DNA of 15,558 nt from Ilumatobacteraceae bacterium (GTDB lineage Bacteria; Actinomycetota; Acidimicrobiia; Acidimicrobiales; Ilumatobacteraceae), in NCBI GenBank assembly GCA_016650435.1, contig JAENVT010000186.1, forward strand, positions 1-15,558. Reading direction: 5' to 3'. Under the pieces are notes generated by a model. That model ran no database searches and was not told the origin of the DNA. It saw only the letters and a list, made by a program, of their open reading frames with translations. Positions 1 through 8,500 of the stretch are shown here, in pieces; within the stretch, counting starts at the first letter, position 1; each line of letters opens with the position of its first letter. The translations under genes were made by a program, and so were the position numbers.

Positions 1-2400
1 GGCCGCATTGCCCGCGGTGGTATTCGGTGGAGCGACCGCCGCGAGGATTTCCGCACCGAGATTCTCGGGCTCCTCAAGGCACAGATCGTCAAGAACGCGG
101 TCATCGTTCCGACGGGTGCAAAGGGAGGCTTCGTCCTGAAAAAGCCTCCGAACGGTCCCGAGGAGTTCCGTGCGGAAGGCGTGGCCTGCTACCGCGAATT
201 CATCGGCGGTCTGCTCGATCTCACCGACAACATCGTTTCCGGCGCGATCGTGCCGCCGCCCCACACTGTCCGCCTCGACGGGGACGACGCATACTTCGTC
301 GTGGCCGCCGACAAGGGCACGGCGACCTTCAGCGACATCGCCAACGAGATCTCTGCCGCGTACGGCTACTGGCTCGGCGACGCGTTCGCGTCTGGTGGAA
401 GCGAGGGCTACGACCACAAGGCGATGGGGATCACGGCGCGCGGTGCCTGGGAGAGCGTGCGACGCCACGCCCGCGTGCTGGGTAAAGACGCCGATACCGA
501 CGAGTTGACCATCGCGGGCATCGGCGATATGTCCGGCGATGTGTTCGGGAATGGGATGCTGCAATCACCTCACATCAAGTTGGTAGCTGCGTTCGACCAC
601 CGCCACATCTTCATCGATCCCGATCCCGATCCAGCGGTGTCCTTCGCAGAGCGCAAGCGATTGTTCGAGCTGCCGCGATCGAGTTGGGCGAACTACGACA
701 CCTCGCTGATGTCGGCCGGCGGTGCCGTCTATCCGCGCACGTTGAAGACCATCGCACTCAGTCCCGAAGCACGCAAGCGACTGAGCACGGATCAAACTGC
801 GTTCACACCACACGAACTTGTTTCGGCCATCCTGCGCGCTCCAGTCGACGTTCTGTGGAACGGCGGCATCGGCACGTACGTCAAGGCATCGACCGAAACT
901 CACGCCGAGGTTGGAGACCGATCCAACGATGGTCTGCGCGTCAGTGGCAACGAGTTGCGCTGCCGACTTGTTGCCGAGGGCGGAAACCTCGGACTGACAC
1001 AGAAGGGCCGTATCGAGTACGCGCTGAAGGGCGGGCTCGTCAACACCGATGCCATCGACAACTCCGCCGGCGTTGATTGCAGCGACCACGAAGTCAACAT
1101 CAAGGTCCTTCTCGGCACCGTGATGGCCGACGGCAAGATGACGACGGAACAACGCAATGGTCTGCTGCAAGAGATGACCGACGAAGTTTGCGAGTTGGTG
1201 CTCGACGACAACCGTTCGCAGACACTGACGTTGGCCATCGCTCGGCGACAGGCGTTGCCGATGATCAACGTCCATGCCAGATATCTGCATGTGCTCGAGG
1301 CCGAGGGATGGCTAAACCGAACGTTCGAAAGCCTGCCGACCGACAAGCAGATCGCCGAACGCCAGTCCTCTGGTATCGGTCTCACGACACCCGAGTTCGC
1401 AATTGTGTCGGCGTACACCAAGAGCGTCAACATGACCGAAATGGTGCGCACCGAATTTCCCGACGACCCGTACCTCGAACCCGATCTCGTCTGCTATTTC
1501 CCCAAGGTCTTGCAGCAGCGTTATCGCCCCGCGATTCTCGACCACCGACTTCGCCGAGAGATCATCGCCACGCAGGTCGCCAACCAGATGGTCAACCTAT
1601 CGGGCATCTCGTTCGACAACCGCATGACCGAAGACACCGGCGCGGGAGTTGTCGACGTTATGCGTGCCTGGGTTGCAGCACGCGACATCTTCAACTTCCC
1701 GACGATGTGGGAGCAGATCGAGGCGGTGCCAACCCACGTCAAGCTCGATACTCAGCTGGAGCTGTTCCTCGAGGCTCGCCGCATGGTCGAGCGAGGTGCG
1801 CTGTGGTTGCTGCGACACCGTCGTCCCCCGCTCGAGATCGCCACCGTCGTTGCCGAGTTCCAGCCCGGGATCAACGAGCTGTCGAAAACACTCGAGTCGC
1901 ATGTACGCGGCAAGGTCCGCGACCAACTGTTCGCCAACGAGGCGGCTCGGCTTGCGGCCGGGGTTCCGGAGTTGGTCGCCCAACGTTCCGTCGCATGGCC
2001 GTTGATGCACACCTCGTTCGACATCATCGACCTTGCAATTCGACAGCACTTGACCGTCCGCGAAACTGCAACGGCGTATTGGGAGGTGTTCGACGCGCTG
2101 GACCTCGGATGGTTGTGGGATGCGGTTGGCATGCTGCCGCGCAATGACCGCTGGCAGACACAGGCCCGCTCGGCATTGCGCGACGACCTGATGGGCGCGC
2201 TCGCCGACCTCGCCGACGATGCGCTGTACGTCGGGGGAGCGGCCGCGTGGGTAGCGGCCAACGAACGCATCGTCTCCCGGGCCCTGGCAATGTTCGCCGA
2301 GGTACGTCGTACCGATGCCTACGACCTGACCACGCTGTCGGTCGCCTTGCGCCAACTGCGCAACCTGGTGCTGATCACCCAACGCCCGGCCACTGCCTGA
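1..2400 (+). CDS. NAD-specific glutamate dehydrogenase, large type (C-terminal part, 5' end outside window)
   Basis: The reading frame is open from the first base of the window to the TGA at 2398-2400, so the true start lies upstream; an internal GTG at 181 is not the start. This is the catalytic and C-terminal part of the large (about 180 kDa class) NAD-glutamate dehydrogenase, which interconverts glutamate and 2-oxoglutarate plus ammonia in the cytoplasm. Visible family motifs are RGGIRWSDR near the first codons, KNAVIVPTGAKGGF (substrate-binding and catalytic lysines), GIGDMSGDVFGNGML (NAD-binding loop), FDHRHIFIDPDPDP, LWNGGIGTYVKA, AEGGNLGLTQ and NTDAIDNSAGVDCSDHEVN. About 800 residues are visible, half or less of a typical family member. 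It is followed after 68 bases by gltX on the same strand, a glutamate-linked neighbour. Family assignment is secure; the direction of the reaction in vivo is not visible from sequence. Confidence 0.95.
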   Translation, partial: GRIARGGIRWSDRREDFRTEILGLLKAQIVKNAVIVPTGAKGGFVLKKPPNGPEEFRAEGVACYREFIGGLLDLTDNIVSGAIVPPPHTVRLDGDDAYFVVAADKGTATFSDIANEISAAYGYWLGDAFASGGSEGYDHKAMGITARGAWESVRRHARVLGKDADTDELTIAGIGDMSGDVFGNGMLQSPHIKLVAAFDHRHIFIDPDPDPAVSFAERKRLFELPRSSWANYDTSLMSAGGAVYPRTLKTIALSPEARKRLSTDQTAFTPHELVSAILRAPVDVLWNGGIGTYVKASTETHAEVGDRSNDGLRVSGNELRCRLVAEGGNLGLTQKGRIEYALKGGLVNTDAIDNSAGVDCSDHEVNIKVLLGTVMADGKMTTEQRNGLLQEMTDEVCELVLDDNRSQTLTLAIARRQALPMINVHARYLHVLEAEGWLNRTFESLPTDKQIAERQSSGIGLTTPEFAIVSAYTKSVNMTEMVRTEFPDDPYLEPDLVCYFPKVLQQRYRPAILDHRLRREIIATQVANQMVNLSGISFDNRMTEDTGAGVVDVMRAWVAARDIFNFPTMWEQIEAVPTHVKLDTQLELFLEARRMVERGALWLLRHRRPPLEIATVVAEFQPGINELSKTLESHVRGKVRDQLFANEAARLAAGVPELVAQRSVAWPLMHTSFDIIDLAIRQHLTVRETATAYWEVFDALDLGWLWDAVGMLPRNDRWQTQARSALRDDLMGALADLADDALYVGGAAAWVAANERIVSRALAMFAEVRRTDAYDLTTLSVALRQLRNLVLITQRPATA

Positions 2401-2468
2401 TCCGCGTCGGCACGGGCGCCGGGGGTGCCGCCGACGCCAAACGGTGTGACCGGTAGGGTGGACAGCAC

Positions 2469-3875
2469 ATGAGCAGCGGCCCTCGATTCCGATTCGCGCC
2501 ATCGCCGACCGGCTTCTTCCACGTCGGCGGAGCGCGTACGGCGCTGTACAACTGGGCGCTGGCCAATCGTCTCGGCGGCACCTTCGTACTGCGGATCGAA
2601 GACACCGACGAGGCCCGCAACCAGCCAGAATGGACGCAGGGGATCATCGAAGCGCTCGACTGGCTCGGCATCAAGGCCGATGCCCCGGCGTTCGAAGGTC
2701 CCTACTTCCAAAGTCACTATGCCGAGGCACATCTCGCTGCGGCCGAGCGACTGTTCGAGGCCGGGGCGGCGTACTACTGCGACCTCACCTCGGAGCAGAT
2801 TCAAGCGCGCGCCAAAGCGACCGGCGCCAGTGGATACGACGGTTACTCCCGAGACCGCGCCCTAGGCCCTGGGCCCGGTCGGGTGCTTCGCTTCCGAATT
2901 CCAGAGGGTGCAACAACGGTGCACGACCTTGTGCGCGGCGATGTGGTTTTCGAGCATTCGACGATCGAAGATTTCGTGCTGGTGCGTGGCAACGGGACAC
3001 CGATGTTCCTGCTCGCCAACGTCGTCGACGACATGGAGATGCGCATCTCGCACGTCGTGCGCGCCGAGGAGCACCTTCCGAACACACCAAAGCAACAGCT
3101 GTTGTGGCAGGCGCTGGGGCACGAGCCGCCGGTATGGGCGCACGTGCCCCTGCTGGTCAACGAGCAACGCAAGAAGTTGTCGAAGCGGCGCGACAAGGTG
3201 GCTGTCGAGCAGTACCGGGCAGAGGGTTTTCTCGCCGAGGCGATGGTCAACTATCTGATGACGCTGGGATGGTCGCCGCCGGGCGACGACGAGATCGTTC
3301 CGTGGTCGGCGATCGAACGCGACTTTCGACTGGAGGACGTCAACCATTCGCCAGCGTTCTTCGATGTGAAGAAGCTCACGGCGTTCAACGGCGAGTACAT
3401 CCGCAAGCTGTCGACCGGCGAGTTCATCGCCGCCTCCGAGCCGTTCCTCCGAGCCGACGGCGTGCCATGGCCCCCCAACCGATTCGATCCGGCCAAGTTC
3501 GCCGCATTGGCCCCCGTCGTACAGTCGCGAGCCAACACATTGGCAGAGGTACCGGGTGTCATCGACTTCGTCTTCCTGGCCGATCCGGTTGTCGACGAGC
3601 AAGCCTGGGACAAGACGATGTCGTTGCCGGGCTCCAAAGCGGTGCTCGCCGAGACGACCGAGGCGTACCGAGAACTGACACAATGGGATGCAGCTGTCCT
3701 CAAGGACACGGTCGAGGCTGTGGGCGAGAAGCACGGTCTGAAGAAAGGTAAGGCACAGGCGCCGATTCGCGTCGCCGTCACCGGGCGAACCGTCGGGCCA
3801 CCATTGTTCGAGGCACTCGAGGTGCTGGGGCGGGAGGAAGTGCTCAGGCGGTTGACGATGGCGGCATCGGCGTGA
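2469..3875 (+). CDS. gltX: Glutamyl-tRNA synthetase (class I)
   Basis: This 468-residue protein has the length and layout of bacterial GluRS, which attaches glutamate to tRNA-Glu using ATP. The N-terminus carries [19 protein letters not shown] with the class I HIGH-type signature at residues 18-21 (HVGG). The KMSKS-type loop is KLSKR at residues 236-240. [10 protein letters not shown] (41-50), [16 protein letters not shown] (191-206) and [15 protein letters not shown] are typical active-site blocks. The ATG at 2469 is preceded by a weak GGGTGG site, and the spacer 2401-2468 has a GC-rich imperfect hairpin that may separate it from the dehydrogenase gene. It overlaps the next gene by four bases (GTGA), so the two are probably co-translated. 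Many actinobacteria lack GlnRS, and their GluRS also charges tRNA-Gln; the tRNA-Gln and tRNA-Glu genes just downstream fit this but do not prove it. Confidence 0.96.
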   Translation: MSSGPRFRFAPSPTGFFHVGGARTALYNWALANRLGGTFVLRIEDTDEARNQPEWTQGIIEALDWLGIKADAPAFEGPYFQSHYAEAHLAAAERLFEAGAAYYCDLTSEQIQARAKATGASGYDGYSRDRALGPGPGRVLRFRIPEGATTVHDLVRGDVVFEHSTIEDFVLVRGNGTPMFLLANVVDDMEMRISHVVRAEEHLPNTPKQQLLWQALGHEPPVWAHVPLLVNEQRKKLSKRRDKVAVEQYRAEGFLAEAMVNYLMTLGWSPPGDDEIVPWSAIERDFRLEDVNHSPAFFDVKKLTAFNGEYIRKLSTGEFIAASEPFLRADGVPWPPNRFDPAKFAALAPVVQSRANTLAEVPGVIDFVFLADPVVDEQAWDKTMSLPGSKAVLAETTEAYRELTQWDAAVLKDTVEAVGEKHGLKKGKAQAPIRVAVTGRTVGPPLFEALEVLGREEVLRRLTMAASA

Positions 3876-4591
3876 GCGATCTCGATCCTCTGTGGGGCCA
3901 CACTCCGGCGCACGGAACCGCGGCCGTCGCGTTCGCCGACCCGACGCCGGTGGGCGGTATCCCAATCGCTCGACAGCGCAACTGGCCACGCCGTCTCCTC
4001 GTCGGCGGCATCGCGTTCGTGTTGCTGTCCATCTCGTACTACACCGTGACCCTCTATCAAGTGCATTCGGTGGGACGCAGCGATCAGGCCCGCCCGGTCG
4101 ACGCCATCGTCGTGATGGGTGCCGCGCAATATGACGGTCGCCCGTCACCGCAACTCGCGGCCCGGCTTGATCATGCAGCAGACTTGTGGTCAGCGGGCGT
4201 CGCCAAGGTGATGGTCGTCACCGGCGGCAATCAACCAGGCGACCGATTCACTGAGGCCGAAGCATCGGCCGACTACCTGATCGAACGCGGTGTACCGGCC
4301 GAGGCGATCTTGCAGGAGTCGCGCGGGCACAGCTCGTATGCCTCGCTGGACGGAGTCGCCACGATGTTGCATCAGCGCGGACTGTTCCGCGTTCTGCTGG
4401 TCAGCGATCCGTTTCACTCGTTGCGCTCACGGTTGATCGCCCAAGAACTCGGACTCGTCGCCTACGTGTCGCCGACGCGCACGAGCCCGGTGCGAGGCAA
4501 AGAGGCGACCGCAAAAGAGATGCAAGAAGCCGCCGGAATCGCCCTCGGACGGATCATCAGTTTCAAGCGATTGCTGTCGATCACCGGCTGA
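3872..4591 (+). CDS. YdcF/SanA-like DUF218 membrane-anchored protein
   Basis: The 239-residue protein starts with a GTG that overlaps the gltX stop codon by four bases, so it is probably translated by coupling. A proline-rich N-terminus of about 38 residues is followed by one hydrophobic segment (about 41-62) with basic residues before it, so the rest probably faces outside. The DUF218 domain runs from about residue 75: [20 protein letters not shown], then [13 protein letters not shown] (112-124), [16 protein letters not shown] (127-142), [10 protein letters not shown] (149-158) and [13 protein letters not shown] (174-186). These match the YdcF/SanA family, whose better known members affect envelope integrity and vancomycin tolerance; the chemistry is poorly defined. 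The domain is complete. A link with gltX other than shared transcription is not evident. Confidence 0.85.
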   Translation: MSDLDPLWGHTPAHGTAAVAFADPTPVGGIPIARQRNWPRRLLVGGIAFVLLSISYYTVTLYQVHSVGRSDQARPVDAIVVMGAAQYDGRPSPQLAARLDHAADLWSAGVAKVMVVTGGNQPGDRFTEAEASADYLIERGVPAEAILQESRGHSSYASLDGVATMLHQRGLFRVLLVSDPFHSLRSRLIAQELGLVAYVSPTRTSPVRGKEATAKEMQEAAGIALGRIISFKRLLSITG

Positions 4592-4600
4592 CTGACGCGT

Positions 4601-4628
4601 GTGACCGATCGCGGTCGGTTGTTAGACT
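4601..4628 (+). promoter_or_regulatory. Putative promoter of tRNA-Gln
   Basis: GTGACC at 4601-4606 resembles a -35 box and TAGACT at 4623-4628 fits the actinobacterial TAnnnT -10 box, with a 16-base spacer. The predicted start point is around 4635, roughly 18 bases before the mature tRNA-Gln. It lies directly after the stop of the preceding gene, which suggests the tRNA has its own transcription start. Confidence 0.5.
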
Positions 4629-4652
4629 TGCGGTTCCACGGGCTTGCCCCGA

Positions 4653-4724
4653 TGGGGAATGGTGTAATTGGTAACACAGCAGTTTCTGGTACTGTTATTC
4701 AGGGTTCGAGTCCTTGTTCCCCAG
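4653..4724 (+). tRNA. tRNA-Gln (anticodon CTG)
   Basis: A full cloverleaf can be drawn by hand. The acceptor stem is TGGGGAA (4653-4659) against TTCCCCA (4717-4723), seven perfect pairs. The D arm lies within 4662-4677 and the anticodon stem is GCAGT/ACTGT (4679-4683 and 4691-4695) around loop TTCTGGT. The anticodon is CTG at 4686-4688, reading CAG for glutamine. The T arm is CAGGG-TTCGAGT-CCTTG (4700-4716). The discriminator base is G at 4724, and CCA is not encoded (CTC follows), unlike the neighbouring tRNA-Glu. Confidence 0.95.
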
Positions 4725-4750
4725 CTCAAGCACTACATTTTGCACGTCTC

Positions 4751-4784
4751 GAAGGTCGGCCACAGCGCCGGCCTTCGTCCGTTT
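4751..4784 (+). terminator. Intrinsic terminator-like hairpin after tRNA-Gln
   Basis: GAAGGTCGGC (4751-4760) pairs with GCCGGCCTTC (4767-4776) around a six-base loop, a 10-bp stem with one G-T pair. It is followed by GTCCGTTTT with a short T run ending at 4784. Its place between two tRNA genes with separate promoters supports a transcription stop for tRNA-Gln. Confidence 0.7.
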
Positions 4785-4788
4785 TCGG

Positions 4789-4817
4789 TTGGCACCCACC
4801 GGGCCCGTTGGTAGTGT
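4789..4817 (+). promoter_or_regulatory. Putative promoter of tRNA-Glu
   Basis: TTGGCA at 4789-4794 and TAGTGT at 4812-4817 are separated by exactly 17 bases, a good match to a housekeeping sigma promoter with the TAnnnT -10 box common in actinobacteria. The expected start point (about 4824) lies some 7 bases before the mature tRNA-Glu. The -35 box directly follows the terminator-like hairpin of the previous tRNA. Confidence 0.65.
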
Positions 4818-4830
4818 GCTGGGGCTACGA

Positions 4831-4906
4831 GGCCCCATCGTCTAGTGGCCTAGGACACCACCCTCTCAAGGTGGCGGCACGGGTTCGAATCCCGTTGGGG
4901 CTGCCA
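4831..4906 (+). tRNA. tRNA-Glu (anticodon CTC), integration target of the island
   Basis: The acceptor stem is GGCCCCA (4831-4837) against TGGGGCT (4896-4902), with a G-T pair at the end. The D arm lies at 4840-4856. The anticodon stem CCACC/GGTGG (4858-4862 and 4870-4874) encloses loop CTCTCAA, giving anticodon CTC at 4865-4867 (reads GAG, glutamate). The T arm ACGGG-TTCGAAT-CCCGT is at 4879-4895. The discriminator is G and CCA is encoded (4904-4906). The 3' part from 4862 onward is duplicated perfectly at 12283, so this gene is the attachment site of an integrated element, and its 3' end may have been supplied by that element. Confidence 0.96.
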
Positions 4907-4916
4907 ATAAGGCCTG
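4862..4916 (+). repeat. attL: 55-bp direct repeat, copy 1 (within tRNA-Glu 3' part)
   Basis: The sequence from the last base of the 5' anticodon stem strand to 10 bases past the encoded CCA is identical to 12283-12337. Starting at the anticodon loop is typical for tyrosine-recombinase crossover sites in tRNA genes. Sequence diverges at once on both sides of the 55 bases. Confidence 0.93.
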
Positions 4917-4960
4917 CTCAACAGTAGTTTGTTGTTGACTATTGACGCCCTGTCGAGCGC

Positions 4961-4974
4961 GTTTGCTACTGGAT
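4961..4974 (+). repeat. Putative integrase arm site, left end
   Basis: GTTTGCTACTGGAT lies 44 bases inside the attL core. The identical 14-mer occurs at 12155-12168 near attR, with a 12-base copy directly before it, all in the same orientation. Placement at both ends of the element fits arm-type binding sites of a tyrosine recombinase; the function is inferred from position only. Confidence 0.55.
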
Positions 4975-5480
4975 TGATCCGTGCCGCCGACCTCGAGACA
5001 CGACCTCGAGGCTCCTGTTAGGGGTCGAAGCGGTTACATCTCAAGTACTGGCCGCAAACGGTGAGATATCGAGCACAGCCTGGAGAGCCAGGAACGTACG
5101 CCAGCCGCTCATCAGAGCGAGGCAGCCGACGGTGCGAAGTCGTGCTGCGCCGCGCGTCAACTATCCCAGACAGGACATTGGTGATGCTCGTGCCACCTAG
5201 TCGGCGCGCATTCTGGGACACCCGAGAGTGCGGAGCGCGGAACGCCGGCTCCGTGTCTGTCGCCACCATTCACAGTATGTCCGGCTCGATCGTCTGGATC
5301 ACGGACGCCGGTGAGCGAATCGCGTGGTCACCGGAATAAGCGCCGATCTGTGCTCTCGGGCTGGGGGACCGTCGTGCGCAAACGCTGGCGATTGGTCAGA
5401 TGCCCGAAGTTTCGCGAACGGCGCATCGGAGGTTCGTAATCATGCCTTGGGCCCCGAAATCGCGCGCAACCGACGCGAGC

Positions 5481-5499
5481 CCGATTCTCGTGGAATCGG
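5481..5499 (-). terminator. Hairpin downstream of the giant minus-strand gene
   Basis: CCGATTC (5481-5487) pairs perfectly with GAATCGG (5493-5499) around a five-base loop, about 40 bases past the stop codon of the minus-strand gene. No T run follows on that strand, so it would be a U-poor terminator of the kind seen in GC-rich actinobacteria, or merely a stable RNA end. Confidence 0.35.
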
Positions 5500-5539
5500 C
5501 GACGTTTGCACTCGCCGCTACGGATTGGTCATCGCGGGG

Positions 5540-8500
5540 CTACGGAGTCCCTGGAGGCGCAGGGAACTCGGGGCACGTGGCTCGGTAGCCGCCGAGATCG
5601 CCGATGTACGTCGACCACTCGTCGCGTGTCAGGTTGCGTCGAGCGACCGAGCACGCCGCAGTTACCCAATGCTCCGGGTTGAGATCCCACACGGCCGCCC
5701 CATCTACCCTGAGGGAGGGAATGACCGCCTCGACCCCGTCTTCACGGAGGTCGACCGGCGCGTTGGTTCCGGGCCGTCCGACCGGTGCGGCATCACCGAG
5801 GCGAACGCGGGTGCGGACGTCGTACATCGAGAGAGTTCCATCATCGCCCGATGCGAGTAAGACGTTGCCGTCTTCGGAGAACCGAAGTTGCGAAACGAAC
5901 CCGCGTGCTCCTGCGAGCGAGGCCGTCTGGACGAGCGTGTCGGGTTCGTAGATGCCGATACCGCCGTCGTGCGCCGAGGCCACGAGGACGCCTTGTGGAC
6001 TGATGGCCACGTTGCCGAGGCTGCGGTTGTTGCTGCTGGCGACGACCTCGCCCGTTGTAGCGTTGAGGGCGTACAGACCTTGCCCGGAGACGTAGATCCG
6101 GGAATGATCGTCGGTGATGACCACGTGTTCGACCTGTCTCCCGTCGCCGGAGAACCTCACGACGGTTTCGCCGGTCGCCACGTCGAGTTCGACGACGTGC
6201 CCGTCGGAATAGCCGAGCAGTAGGAGGGCGCCGTCGCGACTGATGTTCTTGGCCGACGGCATGTCGTCGCGATTCAAGGGGTACCCAAACGATCGACGTT
6301 GTTTCGTGGTGACGTTGTACGTGCCGATCGTTCCATCGCTGAAAGCGCCGTAGATGATGTTCCCCTGCCCACCGCCCCAGACGATGTCTGGAAGGGCCTG
6401 CGTCAGCGTGTCGGAGGCCGTGTCCCACAGCGCGTAGTCGAGGTCGAACGGCGGAACGCCGCCGTTCGGTTTACCTACTAACACCGTCTTGCTATCGGCC
6501 TGCGCCGAGATGAGGACCCGACCGGCGGCGACGAGTCGCTGGATGGGGCCCCCACCGTCCACTCGCCAGCGACCGATGAGTCCGGCTTCGCCGTCGACGA
6601 CGACGAGAATGCTGGCACCACCGACATCCATCAGCTCGAGACTCTGGCTGCTGCCGCGCTGGCTCTCGATCGTTCGGCCGGTGATCTCTCCCGTCGCCAG
6701 TGATCGCTCATGGATGACGCCGAAGTTGGTGCCGCACCACAAGCGGTCCATGGCCAGCGAGAAGGTCCATTCACCGCATTCACTAATCCCTTCGTCGCTA
6801 CCGTTGATGCTCCATACCACGCTCCTGGTGGGGAGATCGATCCGGGCGATGGAGATTCGCGGAGCATCCGTCAGAGGATCCCTGATCCGACCGCGGGCCA
6901 CGAGCGTTCCCCCGTCGGGGCTGAACTTCATCAAGCCACCTGTCGAATCGTCCGGCACCTTGATGTCGGCCACCATGTCGAACGTCACCGGATCGAACAC
7001 GCGGAGATGGTCGGCGGTCGAACCGAGATACAAGCGGCCGTCGGGTCCATAGCCGAGGGCGCCGGTCAATCCAGGGTCCGCGTGGGGTTCGTATGCCAGC
7101 GCGGGGAGCTCAGCCACCACCTTGCCGCTGCTCGTGTCGTAGACAGTGGCCGCACCCCGGTCGTCCGCACCAATAGCAAGCTGTGCCCCGGTGGCGTCGA
7201 CGGCGACCATCGACCACGCGGTCGTGCCGGAGAGCTCGATCGTTCGACCGATCTTGCGCCCGGTGGAGAGATCGAATGCTGCAGCAACGCGGTGCAGCCC
7301 ATTCGGACCGAATTCTTCCTCCATGGCGGCGGCAACGCGGCCGCTGGTGCTGACCTCGATCCACTGACTGACAACCGTCCCCTGCATAATCGCCTCGAGC
7401 TGCACTCCTGCATCCCCCGACAGCACGTCGACGACTTGACCTGGCTCGAATCCGGGCTCACCGTTTCTCTTCGAGCTGGTGACGACAAGCTTGGTCATCC
7501 CGGGAATTGCAACAGCCGCAGTATTAGCGCCGGCGAAGTGGAGATAGCCGAGGAACCCCGGGTCGAAGGTGAAGGTTCCGAACAGGGCCGCCTTCGACGT
7601 CACCTTGGGCGATCGTCGCCAGGCCTCCACGGCGAGCAGAGCGGCGAGGTCGCGTTGCGACGAACGCAACGAGAGCAAACGACTGGCGAGGGTCGTCTGC
7701 TCTGCGCTGACCTCTGCGGTTCGGGCGTTCTGACGCTGGGTGAACGCGATAGCGCCCGCCACCAGTGCGAGTGCGAGTAGGCATGCCGTCGTCGTCAGCA
7801 GCCGCCGCAAGCGGCGCGCCGTGCGACGCTCGCGGTCTCGAACCGCGTCTCGGACGGTACGGCTGGCCTCGACGAAGGAGCGCTCTTCCGCGTTGAGCTG
7901 ATCTCCTCGCTCCGGGAGGGCTTCGAGGACGCCTTCGAGGCGTGAGCCGCGGTAGAGCTCTCCGTCGGGTCGACCGGCCTCGTCCCAAGTCCGCGCTGCG
8001 GTTGCGAGGTGTTGTAGTTGGGCGAGCCATCGACGGTCGATCTCCAGCCATTCGCGCAGCCGTGGCCAGTTGCTGAGCAGCGCTTCGTGGGCGACCTCGA
8101 TCACGGGCTCGCGGGTGGCGAGGTCGCGGTCGGCGACCAGCAGTCGGGCTTCGACGAATCGGTCGGCGACGGCGCGCTCGGGTTCTGACAACTCCCCGAA
8201 GCGGGCCCGCCGGCGAGTGTCGGGAGTGCCGTGGCCCGGTGCGACCAGCCTGCCGAAGAGCTGACGGGTGTGAGCTTTCATTTCCTCGCTGAGTGCTCCG
8301 TAGATGGCTTCGGCCCGACGCCCGATTGCACCGCCGAGGCCCCCAAGCTGCTGAAAGGTTGTGGCGGTGATGTGGTTGTCGACGCGACGCTCGTACATCT
8401 CCGCCACTGCGAACTGCAGCAGCGGCAGCCCGGCGGGTTGGGCGTTCGTCTCGGCCACGATCGCCGTGACGACGCCTTCCTCGAAGGTGGCGCCGTACCG

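Larger units (their letters stand above)
4907..5539. other. Non-coding left end of the island
   Basis: About 630 bases between tRNA-Glu and the stop of the giant gene hold no convincing coding frame; the short open frames here show no recognisable motif and no ribosome site. The stretch contains one GTTTGCTACTGGAT motif (4961-4974). A 10-base direct repeat CGACCTCGAG occurs at 4988-4997 and 5001-5010. A perfect hairpin lies at 5481-5499. An integrase gene would normally sit at about this place; none is seen. Confidence 0.6.

Noticed and set aside
4601..4927. A 108-codon open frame covering both tRNA genes
   Set aside because: It overlaps two well-formed tRNAs, their promoters and a terminator, and the translation has no motif.
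5061..5339. A possible small gene at the left end of the island, or an integrase remnant
   Set aside because: No recombinase boxes (R..HxxR..Y) and no ribosome site or recognisable motif; coding character is poor.
6710..7780. Long plus-strand open frames opposite the giant gene, and similar ones opposite gdh and gltX
   Set aside because: They are antisense shadows of GC-rich genes: the real frames carry clear domain motifs, the shadows none.
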